Assembly (NCBI RefSeq): GCF_002067275.1
Contig: NZ_MVQX01000073.1
Span: 1-64,000 of the forward strand
Length of the DNA stretch: 64,000 nt
Origin: Methanomethylovorans sp. PtaU1.Bin093
GTDB lineage: Archaea > Halobacteriota > Methanosarcinia > Methanosarcinales > Methanosarcinaceae
Reading direction: 5' to 3'
Part shown: positions 39,179 to 47,804 of the stretch, piece by piece
Layout of the letters: each line of letters begins with the position of its first letter
How positions within the stretch are numbered: the first letter of the stretch is position 1
Program-made: the position numbers and the translations under genes
Notes under the pieces: generated by a model
What the model was told of the DNA's origin: nothing
Databases searched by the model: none
The model's input: the letters and a program-made list of their open reading frames with translations, nothing else

Positions 39179-40255
39179 GTGACCTTTTTGATCGGAATAC
39201 TTGTCAATGACCGGATTAAAGCAGGTAAACAGGCTGTCAATGAGCTGTACAATGTCGGATACTATGGGCGCCCAAAAGGTGATACTCTAGAACTTACGCT
39301 CATTGAAGCTGCATATCTGCACTACAAAAAAAAGCTTGAGATCCACATGGATGACAGATCCCTGTCGTTCAAGGAGTTCTTTACAGAGGCGTCAAAAAGA
39401 CAGCAGTATTTTGATATAAAGTATATTGTCTATAAAGACTTACGTGAAAGGGGTTTTTATGTACAGCCTTCGGTGACGGATTTCAGGGTATATCCAAGAG
39501 GAGGGCATCCCGGAAAGACTCCTGCAAAGTTCTTTGTTCATGTCATTTCGGAGCGCATTCCTTTATCCCTCAGGGAGCTGCGCATGTCTCTGGAAGCTGC
39601 GCATAATGTGCATAAAACGATGGTACTTGCCATTGTTGATGAGGAAAGTGATATCACTTTCTACGAAATAGGGAAAGTGGAACCAGCTGGGGACATGAGA
39701 CCTCTTGAGGAGTCGTTACAGGATATAAGTGGAAGTTCCACGTTCCTTGAAGACCGCGTGGTGGTCTGGGACAGTGATATTTCACATTCTTTACACGCTG
39801 AAGGTTTTTATGGGCAGCCCCTGGACGCGGATCGTCTGCAGCTGTCACTTGTAGAATCAGGGTATCTGCTTAAAAAGGGTGTACTGGAAGTTGCCGATAT
39901 GTCCGGTACTTCTTCTGCTCTTGCATTCGATGATTTTGCTGCAAAGGCCTCGGTCATAGAATCGGAATTCATGCTTAAGTACATGGTGTACGAGAACCTG
40001 AGGGACAGGGGTCTTGTCCCGAAGACAGGTTTCAAGTTCGGTAGCCATTTCAGGGTGTACCAGAACTTCAAGTCGGTGGATAAGCTTCCTCACTCGGAGT
40101 ATCTGGTCCATTCCATAGCAGAGGACTATGAGTTCACGCTTCCGGTGATGTCCAGAGCAGTGCGCCTGGCCAATAGCGTGCGCAAAAGAATGATATATGC
40201 CGTACATGATAACGTCCACTGTGCCTACATCGATATTGGCAGGATCAAAATGTGA
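39179..40255 (+). CDS. endA: tRNA-splicing endonuclease (two-repeat form)
   Basis: 358 residues with two EndA repeats: the first near residues 1-175, with RVYPRGGHPGKTPAKFFVHV, and the second near 190-358, with GSHFRVY, HSEYLVHS and the catalytic-type Lys in RKRMIYA. This double-length protein is the homodimeric form known from Archaeoglobus and Methanosarcina. It cuts bulge-helix-bulge introns in pre-tRNA and pre-rRNA. GTG start; TTG at 39188 is an alternative. Confidence 0.88.
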   Translation: MTFLIGILVNDRIKAGKQAVNELYNVGYYGRPKGDTLELTLIEAAYLHYKKKLEIHMDDRSLSFKEFFTEASKRQQYFDIKYIVYKDLRERGFYVQPSVTDFRVYPRGGHPGKTPAKFFVHVISERIPLSLRELRMSLEAAHNVHKTMVLAIVDEESDITFYEIGKVEPAGDMRPLEESLQDISGSSTFLEDRVVVWDSDISHSLHAEGFYGQPLDADRLQLSLVESGYLLKKGVLEVADMSGTSSALAFDDFAAKASVIESEFMLKYMVYENLRDRGLVPKTGFKFGSHFRVYQNFKSVDKLPHSEYLVHSIAEDYEFTLPVMSRAVRLANSVRKRMIYAVHDNVHCAYIDIGRIKM

Positions 40256-40264
40256 CCGATACGC

Positions 40265-40687
40265 ATGTTCGATATCATTGCCGTGGACATTTCTGGAAGA
40301 CATATGGAAAACGGAGAATACTTCATGGTATGCGTTGCTGTATCGTTCTCTGTGTCCCCCGACCATATAGATAAGACCCATCAGGTGAATATCCGTCAAT
40401 TCACAAGCATTAATGCTCCTGAGATCACTGATGTGGTCACAATGGTAGAAAAGACCGTAGAAGGCCTTGATCCCCGGGCTACTATCGTAATGGAGGCCGG
40501 GGATATGTTCAACCGGCCGCAGTGGCTGGCAGCAAGCATGTTCTCCCGGGATTTCAAATACCAGGAATCTCTGGGCGAGCGCAGAGCTATAGAAATAGCA
40601 CACCATATTTCTGTAAGCGCCAGAAGGCTACTTAAGATAAAATGTTCCCTCAGTCTTCAGTCGGATAAGGGGGACATTATAAATTAA
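40265..40687 (+). CDS. Conserved archaeal protein, DUF2209-like
   Basis: 140 residues, 9 bp after endA. Begins FDIIAVDISGRHMENGEYFMVC, a pattern I associate with DUF2209, an RNase H-like archaeal family without known function. The N-terminal Asp and the later VMEAGDMFN hint at a metal-binding fold. Family name is from memory. Confidence 0.65.
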   Translation: MFDIIAVDISGRHMENGEYFMVCVAVSFSVSPDHIDKTHQVNIRQFTSINAPEITDVVTMVEKTVEGLDPRATIVMEAGDMFNRPQWLAASMFSRDFKYQESLGERRAIEIAHHISVSARRLLKIKCSLSLQSDKGDIIN

Positions 40688-41221
40688 ATAATTTAATGGG
40701 CGCAGATATTGGAAAATAGGGGGATTCGATATGTTAAGTGATCCTGGATCCTGTGATAAAAACTATTCATATAGCTCAAGGGTTCGACGCAAAAAGACGA
40801 TCCTACATTACTTTTATTAAAATACCCGCGCATACGAAAGATCAGAAACAAGACGTCGGCCAAGTACATTACTTTCTTCTCAAGAGCACCACCAGAAGCT
40901 ATAGAATTACTTTATAGAATAGTATAGTGTAACGAGATACTTTTAAGTTCAATGTATATTTGCCGCATGGAATACATTTTAATAATAGAATAGAGTACAA
41001 ATCCATGTAAATTTTCAATTGTGATCAACCAGTTGACAAGATCCTAGAAGATTAATCTGGTGAACTGCAGATTCATATGTTGCCAGTTAAATTCTGGATA
41101 CTGACTTCAAGAATGGTATCACAATAAAGTTGGTTTTTAGTTTTCCATGATCTGAGGGATTATGGAAGCAGATATATTAGACAAGTCAAAAGTAAAAGAT
41201 CTCAAAGTATGGGGAGATATA
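40688..41221. other. 534-bp intergenic region
   Basis: AT-rich and without a convincing gene on either strand. A GGTTCGA at 40781-40787 resembles a tRNA T loop but has no cloverleaf around it. The right end carries the promoter and Shine-Dalgarno of rubrerythrin. Confidence 0.6.
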
Positions 41222-41713
41222 ATGAGCTCAAAGGATAATCTAAAAGCAGCATTTACTGGCGAATCAATGGCGAACAGGACATACCTCGCCTTTGCAAAAA
41301 AAGCAGATGAAGAAGGGTACCCTCAAATAGCTAAACTTTTCAGGGCTGCCGCAGCTGCAGAAACAGTTCATGCATTGAATCACCTGCAGCGCATGGGTGG
41401 GATCGGGACTACAATGGACAATCTGAAAGAGGCCATCAATGGTGAAAAGTACGAATTTGAAAGTATGTATCCCCAATTCATAGAGGAAGCTAAGGCTGAA
41501 GGAGATAACAGAGCCCTCTGGAGTTTTGAAGTGGCCAATAAAGTAGAAAGGATACATGCCGGACTATTCCAAAAAGCACTTTCTGAGATCGGGAATAATG
41601 AAGAGGTCGATTACTATGTCTGCAGCATCTGTGGACATACCCACGAAGGCAAACCTGAAGCAAACTGCCCCATCTGTGGAGCCCCTGCATCCAAGTTCGA
41701 GAAAATAGACTGA
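41222..41713 (+). CDS. Rubrerythrin
   Basis: 163 residues from the ATG at 41222, with GGGGAG 5 nt upstream; an upstream in-frame ATG at 41162 lacks this. N-terminal ferritin-like di-iron domain (AFTGESMANRTYLAFAKKADEEGY; AAAAETVHALNHL) and a C-terminal rubredoxin-like knuckle CSICG...CPICGAP. It is a peroxidase protecting anaerobes against hydrogen peroxide. Confidence 0.94.
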   Translation: MSSKDNLKAAFTGESMANRTYLAFAKKADEEGYPQIAKLFRAAAAAETVHALNHLQRMGGIGTTMDNLKEAINGEKYEFESMYPQFIEEAKAEGDNRALWSFEVANKVERIHAGLFQKALSEIGNNEEVDYYVCSICGHTHEGKPEANCPICGAPASKFEKID

Positions 41714-42199
41714 CTACATGAAAAATAACTTTGCTTCTGAGGATCAATAGCATCTATCGAGAGATAAGATCGGAATAAACTCTCGATTAACTTTTTATCT
41801 GAGTGCCTATCTTTGGAAAGAATATCTTCTGGTTTGTCTGCATGCGTTCCTCAAACTTCTTACATTATTGACGATATCTATAATGTTCAGACGTATAGAT
41901 GTGGGCAGAAATTTCAGGTCAATGATGTTGAGTATAATCGTTTTTCTACAGAGGCAGTTTCCTAAATGCTGAGATATCTGCATGGAACATATTGACGTTC
42001 AATAAGAATTGTGTCCTTGCTTTGAGGCACCAGGAAGCTACCAAGCTTCTCAGGGCCACTCTCTATTGGCAGGCATAGTTGTATATGGCTTGGGGCACAT
42101 CTCTCTTTATAGAGTTTATAGTGTGGTATCTTCTTGATACTATTCCCCTCTTATCTTATTCTGAGTATGTAAAGCAGCTTTGAAATATCCACATGGACG
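41714..42199. other. 486-bp intergenic region
   Basis: No gene, tRNA or strong hairpin could be recognised on either strand. Short protein-like snatches (for example around 42010-42080) are interrupted by stops and match nothing I know. Confidence 0.55.
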
Positions 42200-43456
42200 A
42201 TGGAATTGCAAATGAAAAAAGTGATCGTTGTACAGAGGGTTGATCCGGGAAGTGATGAGCTCAAGAACAAGAGGCAGCTAACTGAGCTGAAGGAACTGGC
42301 GTATGCTGCCAATTACTCTGTAGTGGGCGAGGTTATTCAGTCCCGTTATCCGGATAAGAAATACCAGCTGGGCAAGGGCAAGGTACAGGAGCTTGCATTG
42401 GCTGTAGGATCCCTTAATGCCGAAAAAGTGATCTTCTGCAATGAACTGAGCAGTATGCAGCTGTACCACATCACAGATATATGCAAATGTGCGGTCATTG
42501 ATAAGTTCCAGCTTATCCTGGAGATCTTTGCGTTGCGAGCTACCACACGGCGCGCCAAGCTGCAGGTGGAGCTGGCAAGACTTGAGTATGAGATCCCCAG
42601 GGCAAGGATCATTGTGTCCCATCTCAAAAAAGAAGAAAGGCCAGGCTTTATGGGACTGGGGAGCTATGAGGATTCCTATGAGCAGGACATAAAGGGCAGG
42701 ATAGCCCGCATAAAGGATGAGCTAAGCCATGTGCAGAGCCACAATGACTCCCTGCGCAGTTTCAGGCACGCTCATGGTCTATCCCTCGTGGCGCTTGCGG
42801 GCTATACCAATGCCGGAAAAAGTACGCTTTTCAATTCTCTGATGGATGAGGGTGTGGATGTGGCAGATATGCTTTTCACGACCCTCTCTCCGGTCGCCCG
42901 TTCCATGGATGTCATGGGGCGTAAGGTCATTCTCACTGATACGGTAGGTTTCATTGAGGACTTGCCCCACTGGCTCATCGATGCCTTCCGTTCGACGCTG
43001 AACGAGATATTCCTTGCAGATATCATTTTGCTGGTAGTGGATGCAAGTGAACCGCTGGACATAATGCACGGTAAGCTGCTCACATGTCATGACACTCTCT
43101 GGGAACAGGTACATGGAGCATCCATGATCACGGTAATGAACAAAACAGATCTTATCAGCCATGAAGACCTCAATGGGAAAATGGAAGCTCTTGGGTATCT
43201 TGTTCCGAACCCTGTTCTTATATCTGCGAAGACAATGAAAGGCCTGGATGAACTTAGGCAGGCGATAAGGGATAAGCTGCCGGTATGGAAAAGGAAGGAA
43301 ATATCAATGCCTCTTTCCGAGCATTCAATGTCGGTGCTCTCCTGGCTTTTCAAAGAAGGTGTAGTCCATTCGGTGAAATATGCTGACCAGATACTCGTGG
43401 ACCTGGAAGCAAGGGAAGAGGTGATGAATAAGATACAATCGTTTTCAGCTAAGTAA
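42200..43456 (+). CDS. hflX: Ribosome-associated GTPase HflX
   Basis: 418 residues. The N-terminal HflX domain (GKGKVQELALAVGSLNAEKVIFCNELS), a coiled linker (ELARLEYEIPRARIIVSHLKKEERPGFMGLG), then the G domain with G1 GYTNAGKS, G3 DTVGFIEDLP and G4 NKTD. HflX binds the 50S subunit and splits stalled ribosomes. The start is ATG at 42200, or ATG at 42212, which gives the usual MKKVIVVQRV. Confidence 0.93.
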   Translation: MELQMKKVIVVQRVDPGSDELKNKRQLTELKELAYAANYSVVGEVIQSRYPDKKYQLGKGKVQELALAVGSLNAEKVIFCNELSSMQLYHITDICKCAVIDKFQLILEIFALRATTRRAKLQVELARLEYEIPRARIIVSHLKKEERPGFMGLGSYEDSYEQDIKGRIARIKDELSHVQSHNDSLRSFRHAHGLSLVALAGYTNAGKSTLFNSLMDEGVDVADMLFTTLSPVARSMDVMGRKVILTDTVGFIEDLPHWLIDAFRSTLNEIFLADIILLVVDASEPLDIMHGKLLTCHDTLWEQVHGASMITVMNKTDLISHEDLNGKMEALGYLVPNPVLISAKTMKGLDELRQAIRDKLPVWKRKEISMPLSEHSMSVLSWLFKEGVVHSVKYADQILVDLEAREEVMNKIQSFSAK

Positions 43457-43504
43457 GCAAAATTTGTTACAATCTGTTTCCTCTACAGCACATTTGGCGA
43501 CATG

Positions 43505-43513
43505 TTTATATAA
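43505..43513 (+). promoter_or_regulatory. TATA box of candidate small RNA
   Basis: TTTATATAA at 43505-43513. Archaeal initiation about 25 nt downstream of its centre would fall at 43533-43536, exactly where the 5' arm of the stem begins. Confidence 0.6.
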
Positions 43514-43533
43514 CATGGAGTATGTTAGTAAAC

Positions 43534-43620
43534 ATGCGAACGGGTCTCTTCTCAAATGTACCACCAATCCTATCCAACCACCCAATACACAACTCCTTTA
43601 ACCCGTTCGCTTGCTTCTTT
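43534..43620 (+). ncRNA. Candidate small RNA: 10-bp closing stem with large C-rich, G-poor loop
   Basis: GCGAACGGGT (43536-43545) pairs perfectly with ACCCGTTCGC (43601-43610). The 55-nt loop contains only one G and is rich in C and A (ACCACCAATCC, CCAACCACCC, AACTCCTTT), so it should stay single-stranded. AACTCCTT and CCACC are complementary to Shine-Dalgarno sequences. A TATA box stands at the right distance before the stem, and TTGCTTCTTTT follows as a likely T-rich terminator. It lies in the 259-bp gap between hflX and the PHP gene. Known M. mazei regulatory RNAs use C-rich loops to block ribosome-binding sites; whether this is a homologue is not known. Confidence 0.6.
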
Positions 43621-43715
43621 TAATGAAGGACCATTTATCTTGTCCTTATAACTTTTGGCCTTATTATCGTAAGCCATACAGACATTTTATAAGGAATAAT
43701 TTTTAATCTGAGTGT

Positions 43716-44393
43716 ATGAAATTCGACCTGCATGTCCATACACGTTTTTCTAAAGACAGTGATGCAGATATTGACGCGATCATCCACCATGCCAAAGAGA
43801 ATGGCCTCGATGGTTTTGCAGTATGTGATCATGATGTGATCGAAGGAGGTCCTTTTTCTGTGCAGCGGGCAGCCGAGCTAGGCTCTGATCTTGTGATCAT
43901 TCCGGGCGTTGAAATAACCACTTCCGAAGGGCACCTGCTTGTGCTGGGCATAAAGGAAAGCATAGAACCTGGCTTATCGCCGGCTGAAACCATACGAAGG
44001 GCACGGGCCCAGGATGCGTTGGTAATATTACCCCATCCTTTCAAGATCACATCTCATGGCATAGGATATGTGGAAGGTCTTGATGTGGACGCTGTGGAAG
44101 TTCTTAATTCACGGTGCCTTACGGATGGTCCTAATAACAAGGCGCGTGCCACAGCAAGTTCTCTGGGGCTTGCTCAGGTTGGTGGCAGTGATTGCCATGT
44201 GCCTGAAATGGTGGGCATGTCATATACTGAGATAGATGTAGATGTGCAGGAACGATCATTAGAGGCTGTCCTGGGCGCTATCCGGCAGGGCAGGGTAAGA
44301 CCCGGTGGCGGTAAAACCCCCAAGGTCTTTGTGATACGCCAGATGATGAAGAATGCAAAAAAGAGAACTGCTAAAGCATTGAAGCTGGGCTAA
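43716..44393 (+). CDS. PHP-domain phosphoesterase
   Basis: 225 residues. PHP metal-binding motifs: FDLHVHTRFSKDS, VCDHDVI, LPHPFK and GGSDCHVPEMVG. Stand-alone PHP proteins of this size hydrolyse phosphate esters or nucleotides; the substrate is unknown. A TATA box close to the ATG suggests a leaderless message. Its stop overlaps the convergent DUF447 gene by a few bases. Confidence 0.88.
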   Translation: MKFDLHVHTRFSKDSDADIDAIIHHAKENGLDGFAVCDHDVIEGGPFSVQRAAELGSDLVIIPGVEITTSEGHLLVLGIKESIEPGLSPAETIRRARAQDALVILPHPFKITSHGIGYVEGLDVDAVEVLNSRCLTDGPNNKARATASSLGLAQVGGSDCHVPEMVGMSYTEIDVDVQERSLEAVLGAIRQGRVRPGGGKTPKVFVIRQMMKNAKKRTAKALKLG

Positions 44394-44986
44394 AGATGGG
44401 AACGTAATAGCATAAGAGCCTCCTTTTCCCTTTCTCCGCCGCACTTGTTAATGATATCCTCGTAGAAATCTATCAGCTTAAGATATTTTTCTTCTCCATT
44501 CATCTTGTAGCGCGTGGCATGTATGGTTGCCTCAAGGATAGCGTTCAGTCCTCTGTTCGGTGCTTTTGGATAGAATGAATTGACATGTCCTCTCAGAGGT
44601 CTCAGTTCCGCAACAAGGGCTTCGGGTGTTATTTTGGTATTAATGCATTCGAAGGCAACCCAGCTCTGTGCTTCCTTCAGGACAGGGAACTCTCTCCAGG
44701 GAGAAGATATGGTCTCGATATCTTCTGGCTGAACATCGGAAAAAGTGTATCTGACAAATGCAACAGGATCGTTCGTTACATTGGCCACAAGGAAGTTCTC
44801 CGCCAGGATATTATGATAGGTCCTGGAACCTTTGAAAAGTCTTATGAGAATGGTATCCTGCTTTCGGATGATGCCCATAGGAGCTGCGTTCGGAGCCCAT
44901 CCATGATGTGTTGTAACAATGGTTTCAGAGATACCTTCAAAGAATCCAAAGTCCTCAAGTTTCAGTTTCTTGCTTTCTGTCAGAAT
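44390..44986 (-). CDS. DUF447 family protein (flavin-reductase-like fold) with probable ATT start
   Basis: About 198 residues if started at ATT (44986-44984). The first standard in-frame start is the ATG at 44878, which would remove the conserved N-terminus (FGFFEGISETIVTT; GWAPNAAPMGI) that DUF447 proteins share. No in-frame ATG, GTG or TTG lies between the frame's upstream stop and that ATG. GGAGG is spaced 6 nt before the ATT, and the frame starts inside the last codons of the CitG-like gene, so translation is coupled. DUF447 proteins are linked to tetrahydromethanopterin/methanofuran C1 clusters in methylotrophs; function unproven. Confidence 0.75.
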   Translation of the reverse strand: MLTESKKLKLEDFGFFEGISETIVTTHHGWAPNAAPMGIIRKQDTILIRLFKGSRTYHNILAENFLVANVTNDPVAFVRYTFSDVQPEDIETISSPWREFPVLKEAQSWVAFECINTKITPEALVAELRPLRGHVNSFYPKAPNRGLNAILEATIHATRYKMNGEEKYLKLIDFYEDIINKCGGEREKEALMLLRSHL

Positions 44987-45954
44987 CTCATTCCTCCAAG
45001 AAGGGATATAAAAAGGCCGCCTATCATTATATCGGCTGTAGACCCTGGATTAATACCCCTTGCAAGCAGTTCTTCATCAAAGTTGTATACATCTGGTAAT
45101 ATATTTTCCATATTATTACCAGAGTATTCTAATTTATAATTTATTCTCCTTGCCTTTGCAGACACTTCCTCGGCTGTTTGCCTGTCAAATTTCGTCTCAA
45201 TGAACGTATCCATGTCAGTTGCAAGCATCTTCAGAAAAGCGTAAACTATAATGTGATTGATCCGAGAGTTACCTGCGTGGACAAGTGTTCCATGACCACC
45301 CATCTCTCTTGTAAGTATCCGGGCGCATTGTGCGCAGCGAGTAAAACCGGATGTCCATTCCTTTGCAATAAGGTCATAAGAGCTGGACATCTGCATTAAT
45401 TGGTACAGTGTCGTACGCTTGTTTTCAATATCCGCAATGGCTTTTGCATCGGACAGGTCGAATTCGTTCACCTCGCGCACCTTGACCCCTGCTGGTCCAA
45501 AGGACAGGTAGATCTGTACCGCATCTCCTACGTCTGTTTCTTTTACAATGTTGAACGCTTCTTCGGTTAAATTCTCAGGTGTAAGTTCCCTGGAGTTCCG
45601 AATAAGTCTGCCTGCTGCCATTGCAAGGGGAAATAAGAGCAGAAAAGCACCGAAGTGAGTGTTACCTCCTTTCTGCCAGGCTATACTTTCAAGTACAGCC
45701 TCATGAACATATTTTCCGATCTCGTGTTCTTTCCCTGCAGCTTTCTCAAGTATTGGATATACTGCAACCGAAGATGTGAGGAAATGCTCGAAGGTGGTGT
45801 TCTCATAATCGTGATCCCTGTCTATATTCCCGGGTTTAGGGTGAGCCGATACTTCCAGCAGCATAGCAAGCTGTGCACATCTCGCCACATATGAAGCTGT
45901 ATGATATGCAGAAGCTTTGCCAGGCTTTCCTTTCATTTCCTGTTCCTTCTTCAT
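44980..45954 (-). CDS. CitG/MdcB-like triphosphoribosyl-dephospho-CoA synthase family protein
   Basis: 324 residues. Family signatures: EVSAHPKPGNIDRDHDYENTTFEHFL, WQKGGNTHFGAFLLLFPLA, and a C-terminal GINPGSTADIMIGGLFISLLGG. Bacterial relatives make the prosthetic group of citrate lyase, which this archaeon is not expected to have. Archaeal members accompany methanopterin/methanofuran genes, so transfer of a phosphoribosyl group in a C1-coenzyme pathway is more likely. It overlaps the marker 9 gene by 4 nt and DUF447 by 7 nt. Confidence 0.82.
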   Translation of the reverse strand: MKKEQEMKGKPGKASAYHTASYVARCAQLAMLLEVSAHPKPGNIDRDHDYENTTFEHFLTSSVAVYPILEKAAGKEHEIGKYVHEAVLESIAWQKGGNTHFGAFLLLFPLAMAAGRLIRNSRELTPENLTEEAFNIVKETDVGDAVQIYLSFGPAGVKVREVNEFDLSDAKAIADIENKRTTLYQLMQMSSSYDLIAKEWTSGFTRCAQCARILTREMGGHGTLVHAGNSRINHIIVYAFLKMLATDMDTFIETKFDRQTAEEVSAKARRINYKLEYSGNNMENILPDVYNFDEELLARGINPGSTADIMIGGLFISLLGGMRF

Positions 45955-47084
45955 TTACCAGTAACTTTTGGATGGTCAAGGATGTGATCAGCAAGTTGTC
46001 TTTTCAGTTTCATGTATTCTGCATCTGAAAGTCCGATCGTTTCGAGTACTCCGTCCCTTAATGGACACATCTTTGTGATCTTACAGCACCATACAAGGCT
46101 GCCGAAACAGGTGCTATCTCCGTACTCAAGAGGTGTTCCCTTTGCGAATTCCATCTTTATATCAGCGAACTCCTTTGCTGAAAGTCCTATCTTCTTTATA
46201 TTTGAATGTACAGGACACGGCTTGACCGGCAGGCAGCAGAACGCAAGCCCTCGCAGATCCCCTTCTCCTCTGCATACGTGTTTAGGTGAATTGTACCATC
46301 CTATCTCCTGCTGCAGCAGAGTTACTTCTTTTACAAGGCTGGATATCAGGGATGGGTCTTCCATGACTCCCCTTCCCACAGAAACCATGTCCGCACCTCT
46401 GGTGAACATTTCTTTCGCGGTGTCAAAATCAGTTACAGAGTTATTACCTATCAGAAGGAGTCTTGTAGCATCCCTTATCTTCCTGATGGTTTCCATGTCA
46501 GCGCCGGATCCCTTCTTCATAGCATCCACATGCAGTATGTCAGCGCCTGCATCTTCGATGGCCTTTGCCATTTTGATATTATCGATCACATTGGCACGTA
46601 CCTTCACTGACACGATGACTCCTGTTGCTTTTACCTTACGGATAGTGTCCTGCAGTTTGGAGAGATCGCGCAGTAGTGCCTCTCCTACACCTATTCTTAT
46701 CATTTCAGGCTGCCTGCAGTGTGCGTCTATTTCAATTATTGCGTTCGCATTCTTCGCCATCCTGGCAGCTTCGATCAGTGGCTCCAGCGTGGAGCTTCTT
46801 AAGTTTATAGCAACTACGCTTTCGGTTTTAACTGATCCCAGCTCATTCTCTATCAGTTTTAAAGGTTCATCTGAAAAGAATTCTTTCCTGCCTCTCTTTG
46901 CCATTTCGGACGCTGCCAGGTTAGTTGCAGCATCCAGGTTGTATCCTCCAAGTATCACAAGTCCTGCATCTTTTGCAAATTCGTTTGCAAATCGACTATC
47001 TGTTATTCCTCCCATGGGTGCAAGAGCGATGGGATTCTTAAAAGAAAGATCATCTATTTTTATATCAAAAAGGTCTTCAGACAC
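45951..47084 (-). CDS. Methanogenesis marker protein 9 (Dus-like FMN barrel with Cys-rich tail)
   Basis: 377 residues. The first 240 form a TIM barrel like dihydrouridine synthase/dihydroorotate dehydrogenase (NPIALAPMGGITDSRFANEF; DAGADILHVDAMKKG; LLIGNNSVTDFDTAKEMFTRGADMVSVGRG). The tail has clustered cysteines (HVCRGEGDLRGLAFCCLPVKPCPVH; CFGSLVWCCKITKMCP) that could bind an Fe-S cluster. The family is confined to methanogens and relatives. First gene of the mmp9-CitG-DUF447 operon; TATA TTATATTAA at 47152-47144. Confidence 0.85.
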   Translation of the reverse strand: MSEDLFDIKIDDLSFKNPIALAPMGGITDSRFANEFAKDAGLVILGGYNLDAATNLAASEMAKRGRKEFFSDEPLKLIENELGSVKTESVVAINLRSSTLEPLIEAARMAKNANAIIEIDAHCRQPEMIRIGVGEALLRDLSKLQDTIRKVKATGVIVSVKVRANVIDNIKMAKAIEDAGADILHVDAMKKGSGADMETIRKIRDATRLLLIGNNSVTDFDTAKEMFTRGADMVSVGRGVMEDPSLISSLVKEVTLLQQEIGWYNSPKHVCRGEGDLRGLAFCCLPVKPCPVHSNIKKIGLSAKEFADIKMEFAKGTPLEYGDSTCFGSLVWCCKITKMCPLRDGVLETIGLSDAEYMKLKRQLADHILDHPKVTGK

Positions 47085-47157
47085 GTTTTACCTCTGCAAA
47101 ATGTAAATTATCATGTATGTCGCTGAATAATAGCAGATTCTATTATTAATATAACGC

Positions 47158-47200
47158 TGCACTTTTGGTGAGTTCTTTATGTGCAGGCTTCAAAAGTGCA
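47158..47200. repeat. 10-bp perfect inverted repeat upstream of marker 9 promoter
   Basis: TGCACTTTTG (47158-47167) and CAAAAGTGCA (47191-47200), 23 bases apart, stand just upstream of the marker 9 TATA box in the 295-bp gap to the next gene. A T-rich tract follows on the plus strand. It may be an operator or the terminator of an unseen transcript. Confidence 0.4.
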
Positions 47201-47379
47201 CATTATTTCTTTTCAGCTTTGCAGGAAATTTTCTGAGGCACGTCTTCTATTTTTCCATTTATCCTTCAGGCTATAGCGCTTGTTTGTAAGTGATGCTCAA
47301 AACTAAATACCATCAGTGCAAACATTAGAGATGTATATGGACCAACCCCAGTGGTAAGGTCGATCGTGGAGGTTATCTT

Positions 47380-47586
47380 ATGAAATGTCTGGTTTGTGGT
47401 ATTGAAAGCGAGACCAAGTATTGCAGTACATGTGGAAAAGTAATGGCCGATGTCATTAAGATCGTAGGCGAAGAGCGTTGGAGCAATATCGATGACTGTT
47501 CTTTTATATATCCTACGGTATTGCGTGTTGCAAGAGGAGAGCTTACTGTAAATGATGTCATACAGGCGCTGGAAGCGGAGGATTGA
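47380..47586 (+). CDS. Small zinc-ribbon protein
   Basis: 68 residues. N-terminal CLVCGIESETKYCSTCG is a CxxC...CxxC zinc ribbon; the rest is helical (VLRVARGELTVNDVIQALEAED). GGAGG precedes the start. It looks like a genuine conserved archaeal protein, but I do not recognise its family or function. Confidence 0.7.
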   Translation: MKCLVCGIESETKYCSTCGKVMADVIKIVGEERWSNIDDCSFIYPTVLRVARGELTVNDVIQALEAED

Positions 47587-47804
47587 ATCCTTTGCTTTTT
47601 CACTTCACGATATAGTGCATGGAAGAATAGCGCTGTTCTTTTTATTTATCTGAAAGCTACTTCTATCTGTAAACCCGGATGATACTGCTATCTGATGGCT
47701 TTTTTTGGTTTTTTTGTTATGTAAAAAATAGAAAATCTCTTATACTTAGAAGTCGGTTAGTTATCACCTTATGTCAACATAAGTAGCATGTAAGAGGAAG
47801 AGTA

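Noticed and set aside
40770-40800. GGTTCGA resembling a tRNA T loop
   Set aside because: No acceptor, D or anticodon stem can be drawn around it.
42010-42080. Short protein-like stretch before hflX
   Set aside because: About 25 residues only, bounded by stops and without similarity I can name.
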